Below are positions 18,383 through 25,924 of a stretch of DNA of 64,000 nt, piece by piece (position 1 is the stretch's first letter; each line of letters begins with the position of its first letter). A program made the position numbers and the translations under genes. Origin of the DNA: Saprospiraceae bacterium. Lineage in GTDB: Bacteria > Bacteroidota > Bacteroidia > Chitinophagales > Saprospiraceae. Location: NCBI GenBank assembly GCA_013214355.1, contig JABSSL010000010.1, positions 51,722 through 115,721 on the forward strand. The letters are read 5' to 3'. Below the pieces are notes generated by a model. That model had not been told where the DNA came from and did no database searches. It saw only the letters and a program-made list of their open reading frames with translations.

Positions 18383-19339
18383 CTACTTACCTTTTACCTT
18401 GAGATGAATCCGATACAGCGCTTCGTGGCCAGTTAAGAACAAGGTCTGTTTATCCGGCCCCCCAAAGCATAGATTGGTCACCTCAAAGTCCGTGTCTATT
18501 TTCCCTATCAATGCTCCTTGAGGAGAGAAAATATTTACACCATCCCCACAGGCAGCATAAAGGTTTCCAGCGTAATCCATTTTCAGGCCATCAATTCCCC
18601 ATGTTTTACTTTCGATATTGGCGAGTACTTGCCTATTACTTAGCCCATTGTCAGCCGTGACCTCGAAGGAAAGCAATTTTCTATCCCCTTCTTTAGAATT
18701 CCCAACATATAGCCGCTGTTCATCCTTGGAAAATACTAGACCATTGGGTTTGGATAATTCCGAAAATACGGAGCGAGTCGTTTTTGAAATGGGATCAAAA
18801 ACAAAAATATGATACTTGTCGATCTCTCTAAATTCAGCGGCCTTTTCCCCGTAAGCTGCCAACAAACCATAGTCTGGATCGGTAAACCAAATCGTTCCAT
18901 CACGCTTTACCACTGCATCGTTTGGGGAATTAAACTTTTTGCCTTCCCAGGAAGACGTTAGAATTTCGACCTTTTTGTCAGGGCTTATTCGGGCCAATTG
19001 CCGGGCTCCTCCCTGGCAAGAAATGATATTCCCTTCTTTATCAAAGACATTTCCTCCGGCATAATAACTAGGAGTCAAAAAGGTGGAAATGCCTTCTTCC
19101 TCAGTCCATTGGTGTAGCGTATTTCCTCCAACTTCACTAAAGATGAGGCGATCGTTCTCTTGATCCCAAATTGGTCCCTCTAAAAAGTTATATCCATCTA
19201 CTAGTTTATCTACAGTGGCATGATCCGGTACAATCTCGCTTAAGCTCAGCGGAGGAGTAGAAGCCTCTTTGGAAGCAGTACAAGCCAGGAGAAAGATCAG
19301 TGAACAAAAAGTGAATATTCTATAAGGGTGCATTTTCAT
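18383..19339 (-). CDS. SMP-30/gluconolactonase-family lipoprotein
   Basis: 318 residues with a lipoprotein signal (IFTFCSLIFLLAC, lipobox LLAC). The mature part is a six-bladed beta-propeller of the SMP-30/gluconolactonase type: EGPIWDQENDRLIFSEV gives the metal-binding Glu, SPNDAVVKRDGTIWFTDPDYG the Asn/Asp site, SKPNGLVFSKDEQRLYVGNS the second Asn/Asp, and TWGIDGLKMDYAGNLYAACGDGV the last. Relatives hydrolyse lactones with a divalent metal. It is co-transcribed with two reductase genes (18-base and 4-base gaps). The substrate is unknown; a lactone or an oxidation product is plausible. Confidence 0.9.
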   Translation of the reverse strand: MKMHPYRIFTFCSLIFLLACTASKEASTPPLSLSEIVPDHATVDKLVDGYNFLEGPIWDQENDRLIFSEVGGNTLHQWTEEEGISTFLTPSYYAGGNVFDKEGNIISCQGGARQLARISPDKKVEILTSSWEGKKFNSPNDAVVKRDGTIWFTDPDYGLLAAYGEKAAEFREIDKYHIFVFDPISKTTRSVFSELSKPNGLVFSKDEQRLYVGNSKEGDRKLLSFEVTADNGLSNRQVLANIESKTWGIDGLKMDYAGNLYAACGDGVNIFSPQGALIGKIDTDFEVTNLCFGGPDKQTLFLTGHEALYRIHLKVKGK

Positions 19340-19357
19340 AAGTTTTGATACTATGAA

Positions 19358-20209
19358 TTACAGCCAAGAGGCTTGGTAATCCGCAGCAAATTGTGAAAAA
19401 GAGATGGGGGCTTTTCCAGTTACCTCGCTAACCGTAGAAGTCGTGCCTTCGGCATAGCCCGCCTTAATAATTTGATTTAAGCTACTCAACATATCAATGT
19501 TGAACTGAGGCATCCCGTATCCATGCATAGCAGCATTTGCTTTTTCTTCAGGAACATCAACAAAATGGATGGGTCGATCAATGGTCTCAGCTATGATGCC
19601 AAGGGCTTCCTGGTAGGAAAGGTTTTCAGCCCCCGTAATGGTTAATTCCTGATTGACAAATCGTTCTGGAGTGATAATTACTTGCGCGTTTACGGCGGCA
19701 ATGTCTCTCACATCTACCCAACCCATTTTACCTCCTCCGACAGGCTGGTAGACAGTCCCATTCCTGATGTCTTGAGCAAAAAAGTTGACGAAGTTCTGCA
19801 TGAAACTTGTGGGCAGGGTTAGGGTGTATAGAATGCCACTATTACGAATAAGATCATCGATTTCTCCTTGAGTTTTTGGCATAAAATAGGAGGCTGTCGA
19901 GTTTGCACCAGCACCACTAGACCTGACCAAATGCTTTACCTTCGCCTCCTGTGCAGCAGCAACTGCATTTTTTGCCCATTGTACCATTTTGGGATGCATG
20001 GGGAAGAGTAGGAAAACGAGATCATATCCCTTGAAGGCCTGTTTCAAATTGTCGACACTATTGTAGTCTAAAAACACCTCCCCTTCCTTGACTGCTGTAG
20101 AATTCACTCCAGCTGTAAACGGAATATTTTGTGCATTTAAATGCTTAGCGATTTCACTTCCAATGTTGCCGTTAGCAGCGGTGATTAATATTTTTTGACT
20201 CATGCTCAA
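19358..20209 (-). CDS. NmrA-like NAD(P)-dependent oxidoreductase (quinone oxidoreductase type)
   Basis: 283 residues. The N-terminal Rossmann motif is ILITAANGNIGSEIAKHL (residues 6-23, GxxGxxG form). It continues with LVFLLFPMHPKMVQWAKNAVAAA and HLVRSSGAGANS, the pattern of the NmrA/QOR2 group of atypical short-chain dehydrogenases. They lack the classic catalytic YxxxK; some reduce quinones with NADPH and others sense the NADP/NADPH ratio. It is first in a four-gene operon, facing an HxlR regulator gene across a shared promoter region; in other bacteria HxlR regulators often sit beside such quinone reductases. Confidence 0.88.
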   Translation of the reverse strand: MSMSQKILITAANGNIGSEIAKHLNAQNIPFTAGVNSTAVKEGEVFLDYNSVDNLKQAFKGYDLVFLLFPMHPKMVQWAKNAVAAAQEAKVKHLVRSSGAGANSTASYFMPKTQGEIDDLIRNSGILYTLTLPTSFMQNFVNFFAQDIRNGTVYQPVGGGKMGWVDVRDIAAVNAQVIITPERFVNQELTITGAENLSYQEALGIIAETIDRPIHFVDVPEEKANAAMHGYGMPQFNIDMLSSLNQIIKAGYAEGTTSTVSEVTGKAPISFSQFAADYQASWL

Positions 20210-20228
20210 ATTGTTTTTTTTACTGACA

Positions 20229-20259
20229 CAAAACTATTAGCTTTGTCTCCTTAGAGCAA
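20229..20259 (-). promoter_or_regulatory. Promoter of the NmrA-SMP30-NQO-GGT operon
   Basis: On the minus strand, TAGTTTTG (20236-20229) matches the -7 consensus TAnnTTTG, and TTG lies at 20259-20257, 20 bases upstream, matching the -33 element. The predicted start is about 10-15 bases before the ATG at 20209, giving a very short leader. This is the best full promoter match in the window. Confidence 0.65.
20238..20245 (+). promoter_or_regulatory. -7 element TAGCTTTG for the HxlR gene
   Basis: TAGCTTTG matches TAnnTTTG on the plus strand and is separated from the divergent -7 element by one base, so the two form a near-symmetric back-to-back pair (CAAAACTA-T-TAGCTTTG). The nearest upstream TTG, at 20211, is 24 bases away, somewhat longer than ideal. 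Confidence 0.5.
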
Positions 20260-20288
20260 GTAGTCACCCAAAAGTAGTCAAGTAACCA
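20258..20288. promoter_or_regulatory. Direct-repeat operator candidate for HxlR
   Basis: AAGTAGTCA occurs at 20258-20266 and 20272-20280, followed by a partial third copy AAGTAACCA at 20280-20288. The first copy covers the -33 element of the minus-strand promoter, and all copies lie just downstream of the plus-strand -7 element. A bound repressor could block both directions. Confidence 0.45.
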
Positions 20289-20332
20289 AAAAGACACCAA
20301 TGCTGCTTATCAGCATTTTACAAACAAAAAAA

Positions 20333-20698
20333 ATGGAGAAAAAATCAAAAGAATATGAAGAGCTAGTCATGAACTACATGAAGTATAACTCATGTCCCGT
20401 GGCTGCCACCATGACGAAGATTGGAGGAAAATGGAAACCGATCATTCTGTATCTGATTTCCCATGATGTAAACCGTTTCGGCGAAATGTTGAGAATGATC
20501 GAAGGAATCAGTAAAAAGATGTTGACCAAACAACTGAGAGAATTGGAGGCTGACGGTTTAATTAATCGAAAGGTGTATGCTGAAGTGCCGCCAAGAGTGG
20601 AATATTCTGTTACGGAAAAAGGAGTGTCGATCAGGCCGATCATCGTTGCCATGAGGGAGTGGGGCCTAGCAAACGTTCTGGAAACGGGAGGAAAGTGA
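20333..20698 (+). CDS. HxlR-family redox-sensing transcriptional regulator
   Basis: 121 residues from the ATG at 20333; an upstream in-frame ATG adds 11 residues not seen in the family. It is a winged helix-turn-helix of the HxlR/YodB type: CPVAATMTKIGGKWKPIILYL, then RFGEMLRMIEGISKKMLTKQLRELEADGLINRKVY and the wing PPRVEYSVTEKG. The only cysteine is in SCPV near the N-terminus, at the position of the quinone-sensing Cys of B. subtilis YodB. It is divergent from a four-gene operon of quinone reductases and related enzymes. I infer that it represses that operon and probably itself, and is released by thiol modification. Confidence 0.88.
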   Translation: MEKKSKEYEELVMNYMKYNSCPVAATMTKIGGKWKPIILYLISHDVNRFGEMLRMIEGISKKMLTKQLRELEADGLINRKVYAEVPPRVEYSVTEKGVSIRPIIVAMREWGLANVLETGGK

Positions 20699-20710
20699 CA
20701 TTAATCATAA

Positions 20711-20752
20711 TAAGTGCGCTTTGCTTCCAACTAGAATCACAAAACGCACTTA
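20711..20752 (+). terminator. Hairpin after the HxlR gene
   Basis: TAAGTGCGCTTTG (20711-20723) pairs with CAAAACGCACTTA (20740-20752), 12 of 13 bases, 13 bases after the HxlR stop codon. No U-tract follows, so it may act as a processing or stabilising stem rather than a strong terminator. Confidence 0.45.
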
Positions 20753-20839
20753 CCTTCGGTTGAACTGTTATTTATAGTAATAAAAGCGAAATAGTAGAGA
20801 AAATCGATTTGAGTATCGTTAAGAGCTTGTTTGAAAGCG

Positions 20840-21640
20840 CTATTCCGCGACAACCTCAGCCCCTTCCGGCTTCGCGTAGGTCGTCTCTGCTAAAGCGGTA
20901 GTAGAGAAGCTCATATCACTAACCACCATTGGGTCACGTGCTGGTTCCACCACCTCCCCGTTCTCATACTTAAACCAGGTCAGTTGATGAGGTAAAGCTA
21001 AACCATTCACTTTTTTCCAATCTTGGTATCGGATCAATCTGAAATTATCGCTGGGTTCTTTTGACCGGTAGGTCACCGTATAGGCCAACCACTCCATCTG
21101 ATGGGTCTCAGGATGGTAGTACAAAATGTAGTTATCATCTGGAGAGTCCCCCACATTGGCTTCATAGGATACCTTAATGCCTAGATAATCTACTCCTTCA
21201 AAGCTAATGGCTGGAACTTCCTCATATACGATCCCTGGGTCAGCTAGTACAAATGGCATGGCTATGAAGTAGAAGTATAGGTTGTGATAGAAGCGAGCAG
21301 AGCCTCCAAAATAGGCTGAGTCTTGTTCAATCCACACGGCATCGCCGTCGTAGCCGATTGTCCATTTATCGCCTTCCAATCGAACTTTCCGGGTAGCTAA
21401 GTCAATTTGGTGTTTTTCATTCTTTGCAGTCATTGCGTAAGTCATGGTCTGCTGGGAAGCCCAGGCCTCATACCCGCCATGGGTATCTAGCACTTTGATG
21501 AGACTGGCTGGAGCATCCGAAAGGTGTGCATCATTGACAGTTGGTCCCTCAGAAGCTTCCGTATTTTCTGTAGTATTAGTAGGACCACAGGCTGCTAATA
21601 GAAGGGCTAAGGCAGCCAATAAGAGGTTTTGTTTTCGCAT
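20840..21640 (-). CDS. DUF6503-like lipoprotein
   Basis: 266 residues with lipoprotein signal MRKQNLLLAALALLLAAC. A low-complexity Thr/Glu linker follows, then a domain starting at LIKVLDTHGGYEAWASQQTMTYAM. That start (a helix with HGG, then an amphipathic beta series such as WTIGYDGDAVWIEQDS, YILYYHPETHQMEWLAYTVTYRS and LPHQLTWFKYENG) resembles LolA/outer-membrane-lipoprotein-sorting-like domains grouped as DUF6503 in Bacteroidota. I am fairly sure of the fold class and less sure of the family number. The function is unknown. A structured repeat element (21671-21853) begins 31 bases upstream of its start codon. Confidence 0.7.
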   Translation of the reverse strand: MRKQNLLLAALALLLAACGPTNTTENTEASEGPTVNDAHLSDAPASLIKVLDTHGGYEAWASQQTMTYAMTAKNEKHQIDLATRKVRLEGDKWTIGYDGDAVWIEQDSAYFGGSARFYHNLYFYFIAMPFVLADPGIVYEEVPAISFEGVDYLGIKVSYEANVGDSPDDNYILYYHPETHQMEWLAYTVTYRSKEPSDNFRLIRYQDWKKVNGLALPHQLTWFKYENGEVVEPARDPMVVSDMSFSTTALAETTYAKPEGAEVVAE

Positions 21641-21670
21641 GAAATGTAAATTTAGTTAGCTGGACATGGA

Positions 21671-21853
21671 AGTAAAAGAGCAAATCTAAATTGTCATTTT
21701 ATAGTGGCTTCTTTTTCCCTATCTCTGCGTTGCGTGCCCGTCTGGTTGCCGGACAGGCTCGCCTTAATAGCCAAGGCTATTAGGCTCCGCCGCGCCTTGA
21801 TCTATGAAAAAATCTGCTCGACAAAAAAAGTAATCTAAATCCGCTCTTTTACT
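21671..21853. repeat. Structured intergenic repeat element, copy A (183 bp)
   Basis: Bounded by inverted termini AGTAAAAGAGC (21671-21681) and GCTCTTTTACT (21843-21853). Pairing continues imperfectly inwards through AAATCTAAA / GGATTTAGAT. In reverse complement it holds GAGCAGATTTT, TCAAGGCGCG, a perfect hairpin AATAGCC-TT-GGCTATT, CCTGTCCGGCAACCAGACGG and GCAACGCAG. Copy B at 53641-53824 shares these blocks in the opposite orientation. It has no coding potential and sits in the 5' region of the DUF6503-like lipoprotein gene. Confidence 0.7.
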
Positions 21854-21858
21854 TATTA

Positions 21859-21886
21859 TAGAGGCAGGCTGATCAGCCTGCCTCTA
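21859..21886. terminator. Perfect 28-bp palindromic hairpin
   Basis: Arm TAGAGGCAGGCTGA is followed by its exact reverse complement, so the whole 28 bases are palindromic (GATC at the centre). It lies downstream of the minus-strand S9 peptidase gene, starting five bases after the end of repeat copy A. TATTTTT follows on the plus strand; on the minus strand the tail is AT-rich but not a U-run. A terminator or 3' stem for the S9 gene is likely. Confidence 0.6.
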
Positions 21887-21996
21887 TTTTTGGCGCGAAG
21901 AAAATGCTAATTCTTTGCTTGAATTATCGCCACCGCGACGCATCTTTAAAAAAGAGCATGGAACCCACTGAATAGCAGGAATTTTCGCATTCAGCG

Positions 21997-24714
21997 CTAC
22001 TTTTTCTGCTTCACAACTCTAAACCCTACCTTCATCGGCTGCACAGCAGGATCATGCGGATCTACATAATCATAGGCACTATACCCATAAGTCCCGCCTT
22101 TCTGGTCATATTCGGCCACATTCCCGGCTAGATCGTATACTTCAGCTGCGTTTAGCTTAGTGGGAGAAAATTCGCCTACTGACATCACTAGATTTTGATT
22201 AGCTTCTTCCAGCTTTTGGCGGAAGTTACTCACTTCATTGGCGGTCAAGGCATAGCCTGCCCAGTAACTCAAGGTATTCTCTTTAGCCCCTTTCTTATGT
22301 GCTTTCTTATGCCAGGCTTTAGCTTCTTCAACGTTCGGTAATCGGTAGGATTGCCCGGTCTTCTTACTTAGCCATTGGGTATAAGCTTGTGCCATGGCAA
22401 AGTCAACCATAGCCGGATGATTAGCTTCCGAAGCAGGGAAGATATGTTTGCTGTTATAGGCTGCATATTGTGCATTAGTAACTTCAAAACGTCCGAGCCA
22501 GAGAGAATCTTTTTTCCATTCTACCATTTCTGGCACGAGGGTCTGCTCTAGTGTTTGTCCATACTGATCTCCTACCCTACTCGCTTTGCCTCTTTTCAAT
22601 AAAAGGGCCAGTGGACTATCCTCTTTGAAGGTTGGGTTATCCGTTTTCTTCTTATTAAATAGATATTCGTCAATCCAAGCAATCTCCTCCTTCATTTTGC
22701 GAAGTTGATGCGTCACTTTTCGCAAACCGTGCGGTTGTCCTGGAAACCAAAGGAAGCGTACGGGGGTCTGACCAATCTGCTGCAATGAGCGATAGTACTC
22801 CCAACCTTGATCTCTAGGCACGGCCCGATCCTCACTTCCATGAAAAATTATGGTAGGCGTTTTAACCTTTTCCATTTCAAAAAGGGGAGACTGAGTGATG
22901 TAAGCTTCGTTGTACGTCTTTCCATCCACATTATCCCAGGGGGTGCCGCCAAAGTAGCTTTGATCGAAGGAAACTCCGAATCTACAGGTACCAAAGTCAG
23001 AAGTCCAGTTAACGTCCCCTGCACCTGGGCAAGCCACCTTGAACATATCCGGATAACGTACAGTCAACATCGTAGCCAAAATAGCACCATTTGACCACCC
23101 CATCACGCCTAGCTGATCCATATCGATCATGCCCTGCTCATTCAGCACTTGCAAGCCTTTGGTGATATCCTCGAGTTCTGGTGTGTAATAATTCTTTTTG
23201 ATACTTTCTACAAAGGCGAGTCCATGGTGAGAAGAACCATGATAGTTAGGTTTTAATACAAAAGCCCCTTTTTGGGCCAAGATTTGAGGATAGGTAGACC
23301 ATCGTTCCCGCCAACGATCCTGATCCACGCCGGAAGGCCCGCCGTGTATTGATAGCACTAAGGGATAGCGCTTTCCTTCCTCATAGTTTTCCGGATAGTA
23401 CAAAATACCATTTACCTCTTCTCCCTGATAGCCTTTCCAGCGCATTATTTCTGATTTGGTAATGGATCGCTTTGACAACTTCTTGTTGAAAGAAACAAAG
23501 TTTTCTTCTTGCGCAAAACTTAGTTTGCCATTGCCCACCTTTACATCTGCCACGTAGTATTTTGGCAATTGGCTAGCGCTGGAATGTTCGAAGATTACCT
23601 TCTGCCCATCATCAGACAGTGCAGAGATCCAAACATGATCTGCCTTTTCCCCTAATTGTAAGTCTGATTTAGTCCAAGTCTTACCAGCCGCGTCTTTTTG
23701 GTAGAAAGCTAATTTATCGGTTGGTCCATTTGCCAGCGCTACGAGAACATCTTGTCCAATCACCCGGTAACTTCCCTCAAAAGCCCATTTCCACTGTAAA
23801 TTCAGCTTAGTATAGGACTTGCTTCCCAAATCATAATAGTATAATTCGGTGATTCCAGCTCCATTCCATTCTGGATTAGAGGAGCGAACAGCTCCAAAAT
23901 AAAAGCCTTTATGATCGGCAGTGAATTGTACATTGGAAGGCGTTTGTAAGCCTTGCAGAATTTCTTCTCTTTGCCCAGTCGCTACATTATGTAGATAATA
24001 CTTGGGATCAGGATTGGCATCGGAAGCGAAGGAAGGGTGCTGGGTTGTACGGTAAACCATCCACTGGCCATCTCTAGAGGCTTTATAATAGGCCACGGGA
24101 AAGTGATTGGAGGTCAGTCGTCGCGTACTTTTACTTTTGAGGTCGTAGGCATAAATTCTACTCTTACGCCAGTAAACCGTATCCTCCACTACGATGGTAT
24201 TGTCCTTGGTCTTCTCATTATCCAATTCAAACTTGGTTTTCCCCTCGTGAGATACGTAAGCAAAGGTAGAATCGTTGAGCCATTGTCGATTAGAAATACC
24301 ATTTTCGAAGGTAGCTACTTCGATGGGTTCCCCTCCATAAATACTTAATGACCATAGTTTCTTTCCTTTCTCTCGGCCAGATTGGAAATAGATCGTTTCT
24401 CCATCTTTTGAAAAACTAGGCGAACTATCACTGTCATCTGCATTAGTTAGGCGAACGGTGCGAAACTTACCATCTTTTTTGCTATTCAAACGAGTTAGGT
24501 AAAGATCCGAAACAAAGGCATCCTTCTTTTTCACCGCTCTGCGCTTGCTCCACACGACCATTTGATGGTCAGGGGAGAAGACCGGAGACTGCAAAAATTC
24601 AGTGTGGATAATATCTTCTGGCGTCCAATTTTTTGGATTCTCTTGGGCCAAGGCGGGAAAGAGGTTTCCCAACCAGATAAAGGACAGTGTCAATAATAGA
24701 TTGATTCTTTTCAT
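21997..24714 (-). CDS. S9 prolyl oligopeptidase family peptidase fused to a SUMF1-like domain
   Basis: 905 residues from the ATG at 24714 (signal peptide to ALAQ). Residues of about 25-410 form a beta-propeller of WD40-like blades (SPVFSPDHQMVVWS, SSPSFSKDGETIYFQS). Residues of about 430-700 are the alpha/beta hydrolase domain with the triad Ser541 (MGWSNGAI), Asp629 (GSEDRAV) and His662 (QPHGL), so the peptidase looks active. Residues of about 715-905 are a formylglycine-generating-enzyme-like (SUMF1) domain: LGRFEVTNAQYAAY, YRLPNVEEAKAWHKKA, YDLAGNVAEY, GFRVVKQ. Lone SUMF1 domains are often catalytically dead binding modules in Bacteroidota; I see no paired Cys here. It probably degrades peptides in the periplasm or outside the cell. 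Confidence 0.9.
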   Translation of the reverse strand: MKRINLLLTLSFIWLGNLFPALAQENPKNWTPEDIIHTEFLQSPVFSPDHQMVVWSKRRAVKKKDAFVSDLYLTRLNSKKDGKFRTVRLTNADDSDSSPSFSKDGETIYFQSGREKGKKLWSLSIYGGEPIEVATFENGISNRQWLNDSTFAYVSHEGKTKFELDNEKTKDNTIVVEDTVYWRKSRIYAYDLKSKSTRRLTSNHFPVAYYKASRDGQWMVYRTTQHPSFASDANPDPKYYLHNVATGQREEILQGLQTPSNVQFTADHKGFYFGAVRSSNPEWNGAGITELYYYDLGSKSYTKLNLQWKWAFEGSYRVIGQDVLVALANGPTDKLAFYQKDAAGKTWTKSDLQLGEKADHVWISALSDDGQKVIFEHSSASQLPKYYVADVKVGNGKLSFAQEENFVSFNKKLSKRSITKSEIMRWKGYQGEEVNGILYYPENYEEGKRYPLVLSIHGGPSGVDQDRWRERWSTYPQILAQKGAFVLKPNYHGSSHHGLAFVESIKKNYYTPELEDITKGLQVLNEQGMIDMDQLGVMGWSNGAILATMLTVRYPDMFKVACPGAGDVNWTSDFGTCRFGVSFDQSYFGGTPWDNVDGKTYNEAYITQSPLFEMEKVKTPTIIFHGSEDRAVPRDQGWEYYRSLQQIGQTPVRFLWFPGQPHGLRKVTHQLRKMKEEIAWIDEYLFNKKKTDNPTFKEDSPLALLLKRGKASRVGDQYGQTLEQTLVPEMVEWKKDSLWLGRFEVTNAQYAAYNSKHIFPASEANHPAMVDFAMAQAYTQWLSKKTGQSYRLPNVEEAKAWHKKAHKKGAKENTLSYWAGYALTANEVSNFRQKLEEANQNLVMSVGEFSPTKLNAAEVYDLAGNVAEYDQKGGTYGYSAYDYVDPHDPAVQPMKVGFRVVKQKK

Positions 24715-24815
24715 AAACTCCAATTTTGTGGTGGAAGGCCTTTGAGGTCTTAGAATATCTTAAATAAGACGTGTAACAATCAGCTAAGATGCTGGCGCGT
24801 CTACGGTCACACTAC

Positions 24816-25424
24816 TTATAATACTCCTTTAGCTTGCAAGTCTTGTCTTAGCTGCGTAGGATCATGGAATTGGATAGCTGGTAAGCCCGCTTCGATGGAA
24901 CCTTTTACATTGGCAAGACTATCATCAAGAAACAGCGCTTGTGATCCGTCGATTTGGTAGCGTTCCAATAATAATTTATAGATCCGCTGATCCGGCTTCT
25001 TCAAATTTTCCGCCCCAGAAACTAAGATACCTGCAAACCACTGTAAAAAGTCATACCGTTCCAGTGCATAAGGGAAAGTCTCAGCAGACCAATTGGTTAA
25101 TGCATAGAGTTGAAACTGGCCTCCTTCTTTAATCTCCCTCAAAATATCTACGGTTTCATTGATGGGTCCACCTAGCATCTCCGTCCATCGGCCAAAATAC
25201 GCACGGATTTCTGTTTCATACTGAGGGAAATCAGGTAATAAGAGGTTGATGGCGTCTTCCCAACTTCTTCCACCATCTTGCTGGGCATTCCAATCTGGAG
25301 TGCAAACTTCCGTTAAGAAGTAATCCATCTCCTTGGGATCGTCAAACATCTTACGGTATAAATAGGCCGGATCCCAATCAATCAAAACGCCACCCAAATC
25401 AAATACGATTGTCTGTATTTCCAT
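24816..25424 (-). CDS. HAD-family phosphatase (subfamily IA, YihX-like)
   Basis: 202 residues. Motif I is VFDLGGVLIDWDPAY (residues 8-22, with DxG in place of the usual nucleophile-acid DxD, as in the YihX/epoxide-hydrolase-like group). Motif II is YALTNWSAETFP (about 107-118). Motif III is the Lys in SGAENLKKPDQRIYKLLL, and motif IV is ALFLDDSLANVKGS. YihX-type enzymes dephosphorylate sugar phosphates such as glucose-1-phosphate; the second Asp is replaced by Gly, so substrate and activity need caution. It is monocistronic, divergent from the AraC regulator gene. Confidence 0.85.
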   Translation of the reverse strand: MEIQTIVFDLGGVLIDWDPAYLYRKMFDDPKEMDYFLTEVCTPDWNAQQDGGRSWEDAINLLLPDFPQYETEIRAYFGRWTEMLGGPINETVDILREIKEGGQFQLYALTNWSAETFPYALERYDFLQWFAGILVSGAENLKKPDQRIYKLLLERYQIDGSQALFLDDSLANVKGSIEAGLPAIQFHDPTQLRQDLQAKGVL

Positions 25425-25924
25425 ATATTTTCAATCAAATGCTAAGGAAGATTTCTACTGAAGAGCCCAAAGGTATAGAGCCTGCAGAACATTCTGCTAT
25501 TTTGCTAATAGATTTTCTAGGAGGGCCCAATAAGTACTAGAAATAGCAGAATCTTCCCCCTAGATTAGACTAAATTGGACATTAAAATGGGTTTACTGGT
25601 CGGTAAAATGGCATTTTTCATCCAAATGCACCCTTGATCCCAGCCGATTTTCTTATTATTGTGAAAACAGAGTGCCTACTCCTTGTATTAACACCAATAT
25701 TTCCTCTCTACAGCAATAGTCAAATTACATTACTACCTGGAACCACTTATTTGTGCGACTAGCTGCAAGCTTCTGCCCAGCCATTAAAGATATTGGCTCA
25801 AGCCTGTGGCCATCAGTAATACATCTTTTGTTAACCTATTGCACCGATCAATTTGACCAGAAATACACTCATTGACAGGAGCTCGGAAGAGCAAATTTGG
25901 CTGGCTAAGGGTAAAAGGCTTTCG
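25425..25924. other. 500-bp intergenic region upstream of the AraC gene
   Basis: It holds one strong feature, a 12-bp perfect inverted repeat, listed separately. It also has a direct repeat of TAAAATGG near 25580-25610. An alternative TTG start at 25853 would extend the AraC protein by 24 residues. I see no gene or promoter with a full consensus. Confidence 0.4.
25491..25552. promoter_or_regulatory. 12-bp inverted repeat with 38-base loop
   Basis: ATTCTGCTATTT (25491-25502) and AAATAGCAGAAT (25541-25552) are exact reverse complements. They lie about 70 bases upstream of the HAD gene start and 370 bases upstream of the AraC ATG. This could be a looped operator pair or a stem in a leader; position alone does not decide. 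Confidence 0.45.
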
